Shown piece by piece: positions 29,275 through 38,406 of a DNA stretch of 64,000 nucleotides (positions are counted from its first letter, which is position 1; the number at the start of each line of letters is the position of its first letter). Origin of the DNA: Schauerella aestuarii (GTDB lineage Bacteria > Pseudomonadota > Gammaproteobacteria > Burkholderiales > Burkholderiaceae_B); the NCBI RefSeq assembly GCF_009866805.1, contig NZ_SIZW01000043.1, forward strand, positions 930,001-994,000. Reading direction: 5' to 3'. Position numbers and translations under genes: made by a program. The notes beneath the pieces were generated by a model that saw only the letters and a program-made list of their open reading frames with translations, was not told where the DNA came from and ran no database searches.

Positions 29275-31584
29275 ATGACAGACAGCACTCAACCTGGATT
29301 GTTCGATACGCCGTCCGGCGATCCGGCCATCACGCTTGCGCGGTACGCCGAGCAGGCCTATCTCGACTACGCCGTTTCCGTCGTGCGCGGCCGGGCGTTG
29401 CCCGATGTGGGCGACGGCCAGAAACCCGTGCAACGGCGCATCCTGTACGCCATGCAGGCCATGGGTCTGGCCGCTGGCGCGAAGCCGGTCAAGTCGGCAC
29501 GCGTCGTCGGTGACGTGCTGGGTAAGTATCACCCGCACGGCGACCAGGCGGCGTATGACGCCCTGGTGCGCATGGCGCAGGATTTCTCGCTGCGCTATCC
29601 GTTGATCGATGGACAGGGCAACTTCGGTTCGCGCGACGGCGACAACGCCGCTGCGATGCGATACACCGAAGCGCGGCTTACGCCCATCGCCCGCCTGCTG
29701 CTCGATGAACTCGACGAAGGCACGGTCGATTTCATGCCCAACTACGACGGCAGCCAGCAGGAGCCGGTGCTGTTGCCGGCGCGCCTGCCGATGATGCTGC
29801 TCAATGGCGCATCGGGCATCGCCGTGGGCATGGCCACTGAAATTCCTGCGCACAACCTGCGGGAGGTGGCGCAAGCCTGCGTGGCCTTGCTGAAGAATCC
29901 CAAGCTGGACGACGCCGAACTGTTCGGCATCATCCCGGGGCCGGATTACGCCGGCGGCGGCCAGATCATCACGCCCGCTGCCGAAATCGCCGCGATCTAC
30001 GCCAATGGCCGGGGCTCGCTCAAAGCCCGGGCGCGCTGGCAATTCGAAGAGCTGGCACGCGGTCAGTGGAAGCTCGTGGTGACGGAATTGCCGCCGGGCA
30101 CCTCGGGTCAGCGCGTGCTGGAAGAGATCGAGGATCTCACCAATCCGAAAATCAAGGCCGGCAAGAAAGCCTTGTCTGCCGATCAGCAGCAGTCCAAAGC
30201 GGTGATGCTGTCGATGTTGGACGCGGTGCGCGACGAATCGGGCAAGGACGCGGCCGTGCGGCTGGTGTTCGAGCCCAAGAGCTCGCGCATCGATCGTGAA
30301 GAATTCGTCAATATTCTGCTCGCGCAGACGTCGATGGAGAGCAGTGCGCCGATCAACCTCGTGTGTATCGGCACCGATGGCCGTCCGCGCCAGAAGGGCC
30401 TGCGCGATATCCTCACCGAATGGTTGGCGTTCCGCACGGATACCGTCACCCGCCGCAGCCGTTTCCGGCTTGACCGTGTGACCGATCGCATCCACGTGCT
30501 CGAGGGGCGCATGGCCGTCTACTTGAATGTGGATGAGGTGATCAAGACGATTCGCGAAGCCGATGAGCCCAAGGAAGCGCTGAAAGCGCGCTTCAACCTG
30601 TCCGACCGCCAGGCTGAAGACATTCTCGAAATGCGCTTGCGTCAATTGGCGCGGCTCGAAGGTATCAAGATCGAGCAGGAATTGGCCTCGCGGCGCGAAG
30701 AGCAAATCAAGCTGCAAGAGTTGCTCGACAACCCGAGCTCGCTCAAGCGCACGATCGTGCGCGAGATCGAGGCCGACGCCAAGGCCTTCGGCGACGATCG
30801 CCGCACATTGATCGAGACCGCCGAGCGCGCCGTGCTCGAGACGAAAGTGATCGACGAACCGGTGACGGTGGTCGTGTCGCAGAAGGGCTGGCTGCGGGCC
30901 CGTCAGGGTCACGGGCACGACGCCAGTCAGTTCACCTTCAAGCAGGGCGACGATATGTACGGCGCGTTCGAGTGCCGCACGACGGACACCATGATCGCCA
31001 TCGGCGATAACGGCCGTGCCTACAGCGTGCCGGTTGCGGCGCTGCCGTCGGCGCGGGGTGACGGCCAGCCGGTCACGACCATGATCGATCTGGAGCCGCA
31101 TCGCCGTATCGTCCATATGCTCGTCGCCGGTACCGAAAGCCGATGGCTGTTGTCGACGCAAAAAGGCTTTGGCTTTGTGGCCAAGCTCGGCGACATGATG
31201 AGCCGGCAACGCGCAGGCAAGCAATTCGTGTCGTTGGAAGAGGGCGATGTGCTGCTGCGTCCGGTGCCGGTCTTCGAGGGCGCCGACCGGTTGGCGTTGC
31301 TCTCGGCCAAAGGCAAATTCCTGCTCGTCGAGCTGGCTGAAATCAAAGTGATGACGGGCGGCGGCAAGGGAACGACGTTGATGGGGCTTGACGGCAACGA
31401 CACGTTGTCGCAGGTGGTTCCGGTGGGGCCAAAGGGCTTGCGCGTGGTGGGGATCTACCGCAACAAGGAAGTCGAAGACATCCTCGGCAACAAGGAACTC
31501 ATCATCTATATGGGCAAACGGGCCCGCAAAGGCCGGCAACTCGATGTGCGGCCGAAATCGCCGCTGCTCTCACCAGTGCTTTGA
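29275..31584 (+). CDS. parC: DNA topoisomerase IV subunit A
   Basis: ParC carries the DNA-cleaving tyrosine of topoisomerase IV. The 769-residue protein has the winged-helix core with catalytic Tyr130 in [14 protein letters not shown], the tower and coiled-coil domain, and a C-terminal beta-pinwheel (about 500-750). The quinolone-resistance region reads [14 protein letters not shown]. Gln91 occupies the position of the serine that quinolones contact in many ParC proteins, and Asp95 the acidic position four residues on. Length and gene order with parE are normal. A strong terminator follows at 31625. Confidence 0.96.
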   Translation: MTDSTQPGLFDTPSGDPAITLARYAEQAYLDYAVSVVRGRALPDVGDGQKPVQRRILYAMQAMGLAAGAKPVKSARVVGDVLGKYHPHGDQAAYDALVRMAQDFSLRYPLIDGQGNFGSRDGDNAAAMRYTEARLTPIARLLLDELDEGTVDFMPNYDGSQQEPVLLPARLPMMLLNGASGIAVGMATEIPAHNLREVAQACVALLKNPKLDDAELFGIIPGPDYAGGGQIITPAAEIAAIYANGRGSLKARARWQFEELARGQWKLVVTELPPGTSGQRVLEEIEDLTNPKIKAGKKALSADQQQSKAVMLSMLDAVRDESGKDAAVRLVFEPKSSRIDREEFVNILLAQTSMESSAPINLVCIGTDGRPRQKGLRDILTEWLAFRTDTVTRRSRFRLDRVTDRIHVLEGRMAVYLNVDEVIKTIREADEPKEALKARFNLSDRQAEDILEMRLRQLARLEGIKIEQELASRREEQIKLQELLDNPSSLKRTIVREIEADAKAFGDDRRTLIETAERAVLETKVIDEPVTVVVSQKGWLRARQGHGHDASQFTFKQGDDMYGAFECRTTDTMIAIGDNGRAYSVPVAALPSARGDGQPVTTMIDLEPHRRIVHMLVAGTESRWLLSTQKGFGFVAKLGDMMSRQRAGKQFVSLEEGDVLLRPVPVFEGADRLALLSAKGKFLLVELAEIKVMTGGGKGTTLMGLDGNDTLSQVVPVGPKGLRVVGIYRNKEVEDILGNKELIIYMGKRARKGRQLDVRPKSPLLSPVL

Positions 31585-31624
31585 TGTGGACGCGCACCGG
31601 GTCAGTCCGATGCGCAACATGGAG

Positions 31625-31670
31625 CACCCCGAAGGTTGGATCCCGATCCGGCCTTCGGGGTGTTTTTTTT
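31625..31670 (+). terminator. Intrinsic terminator of parC
   Basis: CACCCCGAAGG (31625-31635) and its perfect complement CCTTCGGGGTG (31652-31662) enclose a 16-base loop and are followed by eight T residues (31663-31670). Confidence 0.9.
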
Positions 31671-31991
31671 CGTCGGCTACTTGTAAGTTAATCATACTTA
31701 TTGAGGCGATAGTTAAAATCGATTTATGTTCGAATGATTCGCTACGCAAACCAATTGCGCGACCGTCGCGTCGGAAAAACGCTGCGATACCGGAGGCTTG
31801 GACGGAAATCATTCGTGTGCCTAGTCGCGGGGTGGCATTCGACCAATCGGTGAATTGGCGGCGGAATATGTCACAGATGACAGATTTAGCCAGGGGATAA
31901 TTACCTTTATCGTGAACGTCAAGGTTTGACATCACTCATTCACGTCGATATCATTCGTGTTGAAATTAATTGGAGTGAAGTTATTTCACAT
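31671..31991. promoter_or_regulatory. AT-rich regulatory region upstream of the ectoine operon
   Basis: About 320 bp with no plausible gene, clearly more AT-rich than the flanking genes. It holds the promoter described separately and short inverted elements such as TGAAAT...ATTTCA (first arm in 31961-31966, second arm ending just before the marR start). A region of this kind, curved and AT-rich, is typical upstream of osmotically induced promoters; the regulatory role is inference. Confidence 0.45.
31926..31954 (+). promoter_or_regulatory. Near-consensus sigma-70 promoter of marR-ectABCD
   Basis: A perfect -35 hexamer TTGACA (31926-31931) is separated by exactly 17 bp from TATCAT (31949-31954), five of six matches to the -10 consensus. 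It would start transcription near 31961, giving a leader of about 30 bases before the marR ATG at 31992. It also overlaps an upstream in-frame start at 31926, which supports using the later start. Confidence 0.75.
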
Positions 31992-32534
31992 ATGACAAAT
32001 ACCCCAACAGTACCGACGCATCAGTACGACTTGCGGATCTTGCGGGCGCTCCGCCAGATCACGCGATCGATCGCGCTGCATTCGCGCCAACTGGCGGCGG
32101 TAAGTCACATCACTGCGCCCCAACTGATGTGCTTGCGCGCTGTCATCGCCAACGGTCCGCTGACGGCGACCGCGATCAGCCGCGAGATTCACGTCAGCCC
32201 GAGCACCGTTGTCGGCATCCTCGATCGCCTTGAAGACAAAGGGCTGATCCGCCGTGAACGCGGCCGAGAAGATCGCCGCATCGTCTTCGTGCGGCCCACT
32301 GACGCCGGCATCGTCCTGGCGGGCGAAGCGCCGTCACCCTTGCAGAAGCATCTGGCCGACGCGCTCAATGCCTTGCCCGAGCTCGAACAGGCCACGATCA
32401 CGCTGTCGCTCGAACGCATCGTGGCGCTGATGGAAAAGGGGGGCCAGGCCGCCGAGCCCAGCGCCGATCCGCAATCGCCGATTCTGGAAGTGCCTACGCA
32501 TGGCGCGCCGCCCGAGTCGGGGTTGGTGGTATGA
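31992..32534 (+). CDS. MarR-family regulator of the ectoine operon (EctR-like)
   Basis: The 180-residue protein has a central winged helix-turn-helix (about 40-105): SHITAPQLMCLRAVI, TATAISREIHVSPSTVVGILDRLEDKGLIRRERG and the wing REDRRIVFVRPTDAG, all characteristic of MarR. The C-terminal 35 residues are a loose proline/glutamate-rich tail. EctR-type MarR proteins repress ectoine operons at low salinity in several bacteria. The position at the head of the operon and the ATGA overlap with ectA (4 bp) suggest autoregulation and translational coupling. The assignment to EctR is from context and family, not from a diagnostic residue. Confidence 0.85.
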   Translation: MTNTPTVPTHQYDLRILRALRQITRSIALHSRQLAAVSHITAPQLMCLRAVIANGPLTATAISREIHVSPSTVVGILDRLEDKGLIRRERGREDRRIVFVRPTDAGIVLAGEAPSPLQKHLADALNALPELEQATITLSLERIVALMEKGGQAAEPSADPQSPILEVPTHGAPPESGLVV

Positions 32535-33076
32535 CAGTCGACGAATTGATCGCCCCATCCGATGTTGAAACCGGCACCGTATTCCGCGCCCCGCGCCGTG
32601 AAGATGGCGCCGCCATCAGCCGCCTGATCGGCGACTGCCCGCCGCTCGATACCAATTCGACCTACGCCTATCTCTTGCTCTGCGAACACTTTTCGCAGAC
32701 GTGCGTGGTCGCGGTTGGCGAGTCTGGCGAGATCGACGGTTTCGTCTCTGCCTACATTCCCCCGCAAAAGCCCGATGTGCTCTTCGTGTGGCAGGTGGCC
32801 GTCAATGAGCGTGCCCGAGGCTCACGCCTGGCCGCCCGCATGCTGCATGCACTGGTGTGGCGCTGCGCGGCCAAGCCGATCCGCTACATCGAAACCACGG
32901 TTGGCCCGGACAACATCGCGTCCCGCAAGACATTCGAGGCCGTGGCGCTCGCCGCCGAGGCGCCGATCGCCGAGACGGCGTTGTTCGACGCCACGCTCCT
33001 GGGCGACGACGCACACGAAGACGAACGTCTTTTGCGCATCGGGCCTTTCGATATCGACATGCTCACGCCGCTCTAA
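32531..33076 (+). CDS. ectA: L-2,4-diaminobutyrate N-gamma-acetyltransferase
   Basis: EctA acetylates diaminobutyrate, the second step of ectoine synthesis. The 181-residue GNAT protein has the expected FRAPRREDGAAISRLIGDCPPLDTNS opening (the DxNS segment is conserved in EctA), the SAYIPPQKPDVLFVWQVAV strand and the acetyl-CoA loop NERARGSRLAARML. It overlaps the marR stop by 4 bp and is followed after 88 bp by ectB. Confidence 0.95.
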   Translation: MTVDELIAPSDVETGTVFRAPRREDGAAISRLIGDCPPLDTNSTYAYLLLCEHFSQTCVVAVGESGEIDGFVSAYIPPQKPDVLFVWQVAVNERARGSRLAARMLHALVWRCAAKPIRYIETTVGPDNIASRKTFEAVALAAEAPIAETALFDATLLGDDAHEDERLLRIGPFDIDMLTPL

Positions 33077-33164
33077 GGCGGCGCGAGCCGGCAGAAGCCG
33101 GGTTTGAGGCGTTGGCCTTGCCCGGTCTGCCATTCAGCAACTCATTTCAGGGAGGGAAAAAAGC

Positions 33165-34478
33165 ATGGACCTAAAGATTTTTGACCGTATGGAATCCGAA
33201 GTACGCGGGTATATCCGCTCGTTTCCGGTTATTTTCAATCAAGCACGCGGCTCGCTGCTGATCGACAAAGAAAACAACGAATACATCGATTTCTTCAGTG
33301 GCGCCGGCACCTTGAATTACGGCCACAACAATCCGGTGTTCAAGGAAAAGTTGGTCGACTATCTGCAGTCGGACGGCGTGGTGCACGGCCTTGATATGGC
33401 CACCAGCGCCAAACAACACTTTCTCGAAACGGTCGATCGCGTGCTGCTCAAGCCGCGCAACTGGAATTACAAACTGCAGTTCACCGGCCCCACCGGCACC
33501 AATGCCGTGGAAGCCGCGTTGAAGATTGCGCGCCAGGTCAAAGGCCGTTCGAACATCATTTCGTTCACGCATGGCTTTCACGGCGTGAGCGGCGGTTCGC
33601 TTGCCGCCACCGCCAACAGCAAATTCCGTAATGTCTCGGGCTATGCCCTGGGCAACACCACGTTCATGCCGTACGACGGCTACTTCGGTCCCGACGTCGA
33701 CACGATGGCGTATGTCGAGCGCATGATCGAAGACAAGAGCAGCGGCATGGATCATCCCGCCGCCGTGATCGTCGAGACCGTGCAGGGCGAAGGTGGTGTC
33801 AATGTGGCAACGCTGCGCTGGCTCAAAGAGCTCGAGCAGTTGTGCAAGCGTCACGACATGCTGTTGATCGTGGACGACATTCAAGTTGGATGCGGCCGTA
33901 CCGGCAGCTTCTTCAGCTTCGAATCGGCCGGCATCAGCCCCGACATCATCACGCTGTCGAAGTCCCTGTCGGGCTACGGTCTGCCGATGTCGCTGGTGCT
34001 GATGAAGCCCGAGCTCGATATCTGGAAGCCGGGCGAGCACAGCGGCACGTTCCGCGGCAACAACCTCGCGTTCGTCACCGCTGCCGAAGCGCTCGATACG
34101 TACTGGGCCGATGATGCGTTTTCGAAAGAAATCGCCCGCAAGGAACGCATCGTTCGCGACTGGCTCGAGAACGTGGCGCACAGCTATCCCAACGCCGGCC
34201 TGGAAGTGCGCGGCCGTGGGTTGATTCAAGGGTTGGTCACCGCCGGCGATCATGGCCTGGCCAATCAGATTGCGCACAAGGCGTTCGAACACGGTGTCGT
34301 GATCGAAACGTCGGGGGCCAACGACGAAGTGCTCAAGCTGCTGCCGTCGTTGACCATCGAAGATGAACTGTTGACGCGTGGTCTGGACGTGATCGAACGC
34401 AGCCTGGGCGAAGTGCTCGGCGATGCCGCCGGTCAAGGCTCCGCACGTGTTCTTAAATTTGGAGGAAAGCGTCGATGA
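33165..34478 (+). CDS. ectB: L-2,4-diaminobutyrate:2-oxoglutarate aminotransferase
   Basis: EctB makes diaminobutyrate from aspartate semialdehyde with glutamate as amino donor, the first committed step to ectoine. The 437-residue class-III aminotransferase has the PLP-phosphate region FTGPTGTNAVEAALKIAR, the DDIQVGCGRTGSFFSFE aspartate motif and the PLP lysine in TLSKSLSGYGLPMS. The start MDLKIFDRMESEVRGYIRSFP is typical of the family and follows a GGGAGG ribosome site. It overlaps ectC by 4 bp. Confidence 0.96.
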   Translation: MDLKIFDRMESEVRGYIRSFPVIFNQARGSLLIDKENNEYIDFFSGAGTLNYGHNNPVFKEKLVDYLQSDGVVHGLDMATSAKQHFLETVDRVLLKPRNWNYKLQFTGPTGTNAVEAALKIARQVKGRSNIISFTHGFHGVSGGSLAATANSKFRNVSGYALGNTTFMPYDGYFGPDVDTMAYVERMIEDKSSGMDHPAAVIVETVQGEGGVNVATLRWLKELEQLCKRHDMLLIVDDIQVGCGRTGSFFSFESAGISPDIITLSKSLSGYGLPMSLVLMKPELDIWKPGEHSGTFRGNNLAFVTAAEALDTYWADDAFSKEIARKERIVRDWLENVAHSYPNAGLEVRGRGLIQGLVTAGDHGLANQIAHKAFEHGVVIETSGANDEVLKLLPSLTIEDELLTRGLDVIERSLGEVLGDAAGQGSARVLKFGGKRR

Positions 34479-34873
34479 TCGTACGTAATGTCAAGGATGT
34501 GATCGGAACCGCGGACGAAGTCCGTACGGATACCTGGATGAGCCGCCGCGTGCTGTTGCAGAAAGACGGCATGGGATTTTCATTCCACGAAACCACGATC
34601 TTCCCGGGCGGTCGCACGCACATCCACTACAAGAATCACCTTGAAGCGGTCTGGTGCATCGAGGGCGACGGCCATCTCGAGGTCGTGGCCGACGGCAAGC
34701 GTCACGAGCTCGGTGCCGGCGTGGTATATGCGCTGGACAAGAACGACGAGCATTGGCTGTGCGGCGGCAAGGAAGCGCTGCGTGTGATCTGCGTGTTCAA
34801 TCCGCCGCTCACCGGTCAGGAAGTGCATGATGCCGATGGTGTGTACGCCTTGCCGGAAAAAGCGGCGGCGTAA
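34475..34873 (+). CDS. ectC: L-ectoine synthase
   Basis: EctC closes N-gamma-acetyldiaminobutyrate to ectoine. The 132-residue protein is a cupin of normal size with the metal-site segment HIHYKNHLEAVWCIEGDG and the second cupin motif near YALDKNDEHWL. It opens with MIVRNVKDVIGT, typical of EctC, preceded by GGAGG and overlapping the ectB stop as ATGA. Confidence 0.96.
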   Translation: MIVRNVKDVIGTADEVRTDTWMSRRVLLQKDGMGFSFHETTIFPGGRTHIHYKNHLEAVWCIEGDGHLEVVADGKRHELGAGVVYALDKNDEHWLCGGKEALRVICVFNPPLTGQEVHDADGVYALPEKAAA

Positions 34874-35035
34874 CGCATAAGGGCAAGTTCCGGGGCGCGT
34901 GTCGCGTCTCGGACCGTTGATGAGAGCACCGACTTGCCCGACCGACTCCGCCCTGGCGGCGAAGCGATTGCGGTCAAGCGTGTTCGAAGCCGGGCCGAAT
35001 GGTTTGAGCGGCCCGGAAGATAGGGAGGTAGTTTT
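34874..35035 (+). other. Structured ectC-ectD spacer
   Basis: This 162-bp gap breaks an otherwise tight operon. It holds GGGCAAGT (34881-34888) matched by ACTTGCCC (34932-34939), and a perfect 8-bp hairpin CCGGGCCG/CGGCCCGG (34990-34997 with 35009-35016) that ends seven bases before the ectD ribosome site GGGAGGT. Neither hairpin has a T-run, so they look like mRNA processing or attenuation structures that could set the ectD:ectABC ratio. Confidence 0.55.
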
Positions 35036-35959
35036 ATGATTTCACCTGCAAAAGATCCATATGCGTCACGTACCGATCGCGGCTCCGCGATCATTTCGCG
35101 TCAGGATCCCGTCGTCTACGGTGGCGGCACTTATGCCGATGGCGTATCCAGCGAGCAGATCGATTCGTACGACCGCAATGGCTTTCTGTTGCTTGAGGAT
35201 CTGTTCCCCGAAGAGGAAGTGCGCGCGCTGTCGACCGAAGTCGAACGCATGACGCGCGATCCGGCGATCGTCCGCCGTGAAGAGTCCATTACCGAACCCA
35301 ATAGCAATGCCGTGCGCTCCATTTTCATGGTGCATGTGTTGAGCCCGATCATTGCGCGCCTGGCGCGCGATCCGCGCTTGGTCAACGTCGCGCGTCAGAT
35401 CCTCGGCTCCGAGGTGTACATGCATCAGTCGCGCGCCAATATGAAACCTGGCTTCAAGGGCAAGGAGTTCTACTGGCACAGCGATTTCGAAACGTGGCAC
35501 GTCGAAGACGGCATGCCCTCGATGCGGGCGCTGAGCTGCTCGATTCTGCTTTCCGACAACAACGCCTGCAATGGCCCGTTGATGTTGGTGCCCGGTTCGC
35601 ACCGCCAATTCATTTCGTGCGTGGGCGAGACGCCCGACGAGAACTACAAGCAGTCGCTCAAGAAGCAGGAGTACGGCGTGCCCGATCCGGTCAGCCTGCA
35701 ATTGCTGGTGGAGCAGGGCGGTATCACCCCCATCACGGCCAAGGCCGGATCGGTGGTGTTCTTCGACTGCAACACCATGCACGGCTCCAACGGCAATATT
35801 TCGCCGTGGCCCCGCGCCAATGTGTTCATGGTGTACAACAGCGTCGAGAACACGCTGAATCCGCCGAAGTACGGGCTGGATCCGCGCCCCGAACACATTG
35901 CCCATCGCAAGAGTTTCAAGGCGCTCACGCCGCTCGATTCGCTCAAGATCGTGAGCTGA
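35036..35959 (+). CDS. ectD: Ectoine 5-hydroxylase
   Basis: EctD is an Fe(II)/2-oxoglutarate dioxygenase that converts ectoine to 5-hydroxyectoine. The 307-residue protein has the iron ligands in FYWHSDFETWHVEDGMP (His and Asp of HxD) and the distal histidine in TMHGSNGNISPWPR. It also has the family's signature FxWHSDFETWHxEDG. A good ribosome site (GGGAGGT) precedes the ATG. It is the last gene of the operon, ending before a terminator, so the organism is predicted to make both compatible solutes. Confidence 0.96.
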   Translation: MISPAKDPYASRTDRGSAIISRQDPVVYGGGTYADGVSSEQIDSYDRNGFLLLEDLFPEEEVRALSTEVERMTRDPAIVRREESITEPNSNAVRSIFMVHVLSPIIARLARDPRLVNVARQILGSEVYMHQSRANMKPGFKGKEFYWHSDFETWHVEDGMPSMRALSCSILLSDNNACNGPLMLVPGSHRQFISCVGETPDENYKQSLKKQEYGVPDPVSLQLLVEQGGITPITAKAGSVVFFDCNTMHGSNGNISPWPRANVFMVYNSVENTLNPPKYGLDPRPEHIAHRKSFKALTPLDSLKIVS

Positions 35960-36037
35960 GCTGAGCTAAGCGCGAGGCGCACGATGGCGCAAGCGCCTTC
36001 AGGCCATCGCGTTGACGTGGCTCAGGCCCTGCCGCAG

Positions 36038-36066
36038 AACCCCGACCCCGGTCGGGGTTTTATTTT
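36038..36066 (+). terminator. Intrinsic terminator of the ectoine operon
   Basis: AACCCCGACC (36038-36047), a two-base gap and GGTCGGGGTT (36050-36059) form a perfect stem followed by a T-rich run (TTTATTTTG). It lies 79 bp beyond the ectD stop. Confidence 0.88.
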
Positions 36067-36222
36067 GTGGGGTCGCGCGCTGAGCGTTGCCTTTCGTCGC
36101 TGCCGTCGCACGGTTCCGGCCTACCGATGACAACGCAGTCTTGGCGTGGTCCCGGCGATCAGGCATGATGCGCGGATTCGATTTGTTTGCGCCGCTATCG
36201 CGCCATTCTTCCGGGCTTCGCC

Positions 36223-37086
36223 ATGTCTATCGTCGTCTCGCGTTTGTATATCTATCCCGTCAAGTCCTGCGCCGGCATCCCGCTGGACGCTGCGGCCATC
36301 GGCGTCGCGGGCCTGCAACACGATCGCCAGTGGATGATCGTGGCCGATGCCGGCGGCTTCATGACGCAGCGTGCCTATCCCCGCATGGCGCTGATCCGCA
36401 CTGCGATCGAAGCCGACGCGCTGGTGCTCGATGGCCCCGATATGCCCACGTTGCGTGTGCCGTTGAGCGTGCCGCGCGGCGAGCCGCGGCAGGTGGCGGT
36501 ATTTTCGCAAACGCTCGATGCCCAGAACGACTCGGCCGAGGCCGCCGCCTGGTGCTCGGCATTTCTGCAGGTGCCCTGCAAATTGGTGCGGGTGCATCCC
36601 GAGGCGCAACGCCTGGCCGATCCCGCTCGCGTGCGGGCCTGGATCGAGAATCACGAAGAGGACGCGTCGGGCATGGCGGACGCCAACGCCTTCGGCTTTG
36701 CCGATGGCTTTCCGCTGCTCGTCACCAACGAGGCCTCGCTCGAGGACGTCAATCGCCGTTTGCGCGCCGCCGGCCATGCCGACATCGATATGGACCGGTT
36801 CCGGCCGAATATCGTCGTGAGCGGTCTGGACGCCTTCGACGAGGACAACATCGCACTCTTGCGGGTGGGTGACATCCGGCTGGGCTTCGTCAAGCCGTGC
36901 GCGCGCTGCGGCATTCCGAATGTCGACCCCCGCGATGCCAGTGTGCATACCGAGCCGGGTGCCACCCTCGCCGGCTACCGGCAGCAAGAGGGCGGGGTGA
37001 TTTTCGGCGAGAACGGTATTGTTGACGCGCCGCCGGGTGCCGTGCTGCGGGTGGGCGACGCGGTCGAGGTCATCTACGATTTTTGA
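36223..37086 (+). CDS. MOSC-domain protein, YcbX/mARC-like
   Basis: The 287-residue protein has an N-terminal MOSC beta-barrel (LYIYPVKSCAGI, DRQWMIVADAGGFMTQR) and a C-terminal MOSC domain with FADGFPLLVTNEASLEDVN, FRPNIVVSGLDAFDED and KPCARCGIPNVDP, where the cysteine would bind the molybdenum cofactor. YcbX and mammalian mARC reduce N-hydroxylated compounds. Unlike E. coli YcbX, it ends after the MOSC domain and has no C-terminal 2Fe-2S ferredoxin. A separate ferredoxin-containing reductase is encoded 129 bp downstream and may supply electrons. The start at 36223 (MSIVVSRLYIYPVK) fits the family; earlier codons in frame do not. Confidence 0.87.
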   Translation: MSIVVSRLYIYPVKSCAGIPLDAAAIGVAGLQHDRQWMIVADAGGFMTQRAYPRMALIRTAIEADALVLDGPDMPTLRVPLSVPRGEPRQVAVFSQTLDAQNDSAEAAAWCSAFLQVPCKLVRVHPEAQRLADPARVRAWIENHEEDASGMADANAFGFADGFPLLVTNEASLEDVNRRLRAAGHADIDMDRFRPNIVVSGLDAFDEDNIALLRVGDIRLGFVKPCARCGIPNVDPRDASVHTEPGATLAGYRQQEGGVIFGENGIVDAPPGAVLRVGDAVEVIYDF

Positions 37087-37215
37087 TACGCAATCCGGCC
37101 CATTCGCAGCGCAGCACCGCCCTGAAAAGCCCCGGTTCGTCCCGGGCCGAATTAAATAATAGAATGGCAGGCTATTCGAATCCATTGCCGTTCGCAGGCA
37201 CTACGCATCGCCATC

Positions 37216-38256
37216 ATGAGCTTCCAGGTCACCGTTCAGCCCAGCCAGCACCATTTCACTGCCGAACCCGGTCAAACGCTGCTCGACGCCGCGCTGGCCT
37301 CGGGCATCGTCCTGCCCTATAGCTGTCGCAACGGCGCGTGTTCGTCCTGCAAGGGCCGCGTGGTATCAGGCGACTTCGACGCCGGCCCCCATCCAGCGCA
37401 GGTGCTCGGCCCTGAGGATCTCGCGGCAGGGTTTACCTTGTTCTGCCAGGCCAAGCCGCAGTCCGATATGGTGATCGACGCGCCGCAGGTACGGCTCGCC
37501 ACCGATATCCAGATCCGCAAGCTGCCGGCACGTGTGCAAGTGCTCGAGCGTATGACCGATGATGTGGCCATCATCAAGCTGCAATTGCCGGCGGCCGATC
37601 CGTTCCGGTATTACGCCGGTCAGTACGTCGAAATCATCATGAAGGATGGCGCGCGCCGCAGCTATTCGATGGCCGGCGCGCCGCATTCGGGCAGCCCGCT
37701 CGAGCTGCACGTGCGTCATTTGCCGGGTGGCCGCTTTACCGATCACGTGTTCGGCGCAGGCACCACGCAGATGAAAGAGCGCGAGATTCTGCGTCTTGAG
37801 GGGCCGTTCGGCTCGTTTTTCCTGCGTGAAGATAGCGACAAGCCGATCGTGCTGCTGGCTAGCGGCACGGGCTTCGCACCCATCAAGGCCATTGTCGAAC
37901 ACATGGCGCATCTGGGTATCGAACGCCAGGTGCACCTGTATTGGGGCGGCCGTCGCCCCAATGATCTCTACATGAGCGCCATGGCGCAGTCGTGGGCCGA
38001 TACGATGCCCCAGCTCACCTTCGTGCCCGTCATTTCCAATGCCCTGCAGGAAGATGGCTGGCATGGGCGCACCGGCTTCGTGCACGAAGCCGTCATGGCC
38101 GACTTTCCCGACTTGTCGGGCTACCAGGTCTATGCCTGCGGCGTGCCCATCATGGTCGATACCGCGCGCCGCGAGTTCGTCGCCCAGCGCGGTTTGCCTG
38201 AAGCTGAATTTTTTGCCGATGCCTTCACGTCGCAGGCCGATCTCGCTGCTACCTGA
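37216..38256 (+). CDS. 2Fe-2S ferredoxin-FAD-NAD(P)H reductase (CDP-6-deoxy-glucoseen reductase-like)
   Basis: The 346-residue protein combines three modules. A plant-type ferredoxin (about 1-90) has cluster cysteines in YSCRNGACSSCKG and LFCQAK. An FAD-binding barrel contains RSYSMAGAP, and an NAD(P)-binding domain has LASGTGFAPIKAIVEH and ends near YACGVPIMVDTARREF. This is the layout of oxygenase reductases and of the proteins commonly named CDP-6-deoxy-delta-3,4-glucoseen reductase. No deoxysugar genes lie nearby, so that name is probably only a family label. Its neighbour, a MOSC protein without a ferredoxin domain, is a candidate electron acceptor. Confidence 0.88.
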   Translation: MSFQVTVQPSQHHFTAEPGQTLLDAALASGIVLPYSCRNGACSSCKGRVVSGDFDAGPHPAQVLGPEDLAAGFTLFCQAKPQSDMVIDAPQVRLATDIQIRKLPARVQVLERMTDDVAIIKLQLPAADPFRYYAGQYVEIIMKDGARRSYSMAGAPHSGSPLELHVRHLPGGRFTDHVFGAGTTQMKEREILRLEGPFGSFFLREDSDKPIVLLASGTGFAPIKAIVEHMAHLGIERQVHLYWGGRRPNDLYMSAMAQSWADTMPQLTFVPVISNALQEDGWHGRTGFVHEAVMADFPDLSGYQVYACGVPIMVDTARREFVAQRGLPEAEFFADAFTSQADLAAT

Positions 38257-38406
38257 TGCGGCCCTGCAACGCCCGGCCCGCGTGCTTGCGCGGGGCGCGG
38301 TCGAGCGGCTGAGCGGCGATGTACACTGCCCGATCGGCGTCGATTGCGGCGCCCGTTTTGGCCTGGCGGCTGTAACCGCCGGCAAGCGTCTTGGAGTCGG
38401 TCGGGC

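Noticed and set aside
29017-31539. 840-codon open frame on the minus strand opposite parC
   Set aside because: Antisense shadow of parC; composition is His/Arg/Gln-rich and unlike a real protein.
31926-31991. Upstream in-frame start for the ectoine MarR regulator
   Set aside because: The extra codons lie on the -35 and -10 elements and the leader; homologous similarity begins after 31992.
37216-38256. Deoxysugar biosynthesis role implied by the name CDP-6-deoxy-delta-3,4-glucoseen reductase
   Set aside because: No E1 dehydratase, nucleotide-sugar or O-antigen genes nearby; the module layout is shared by many oxygenase reductases.
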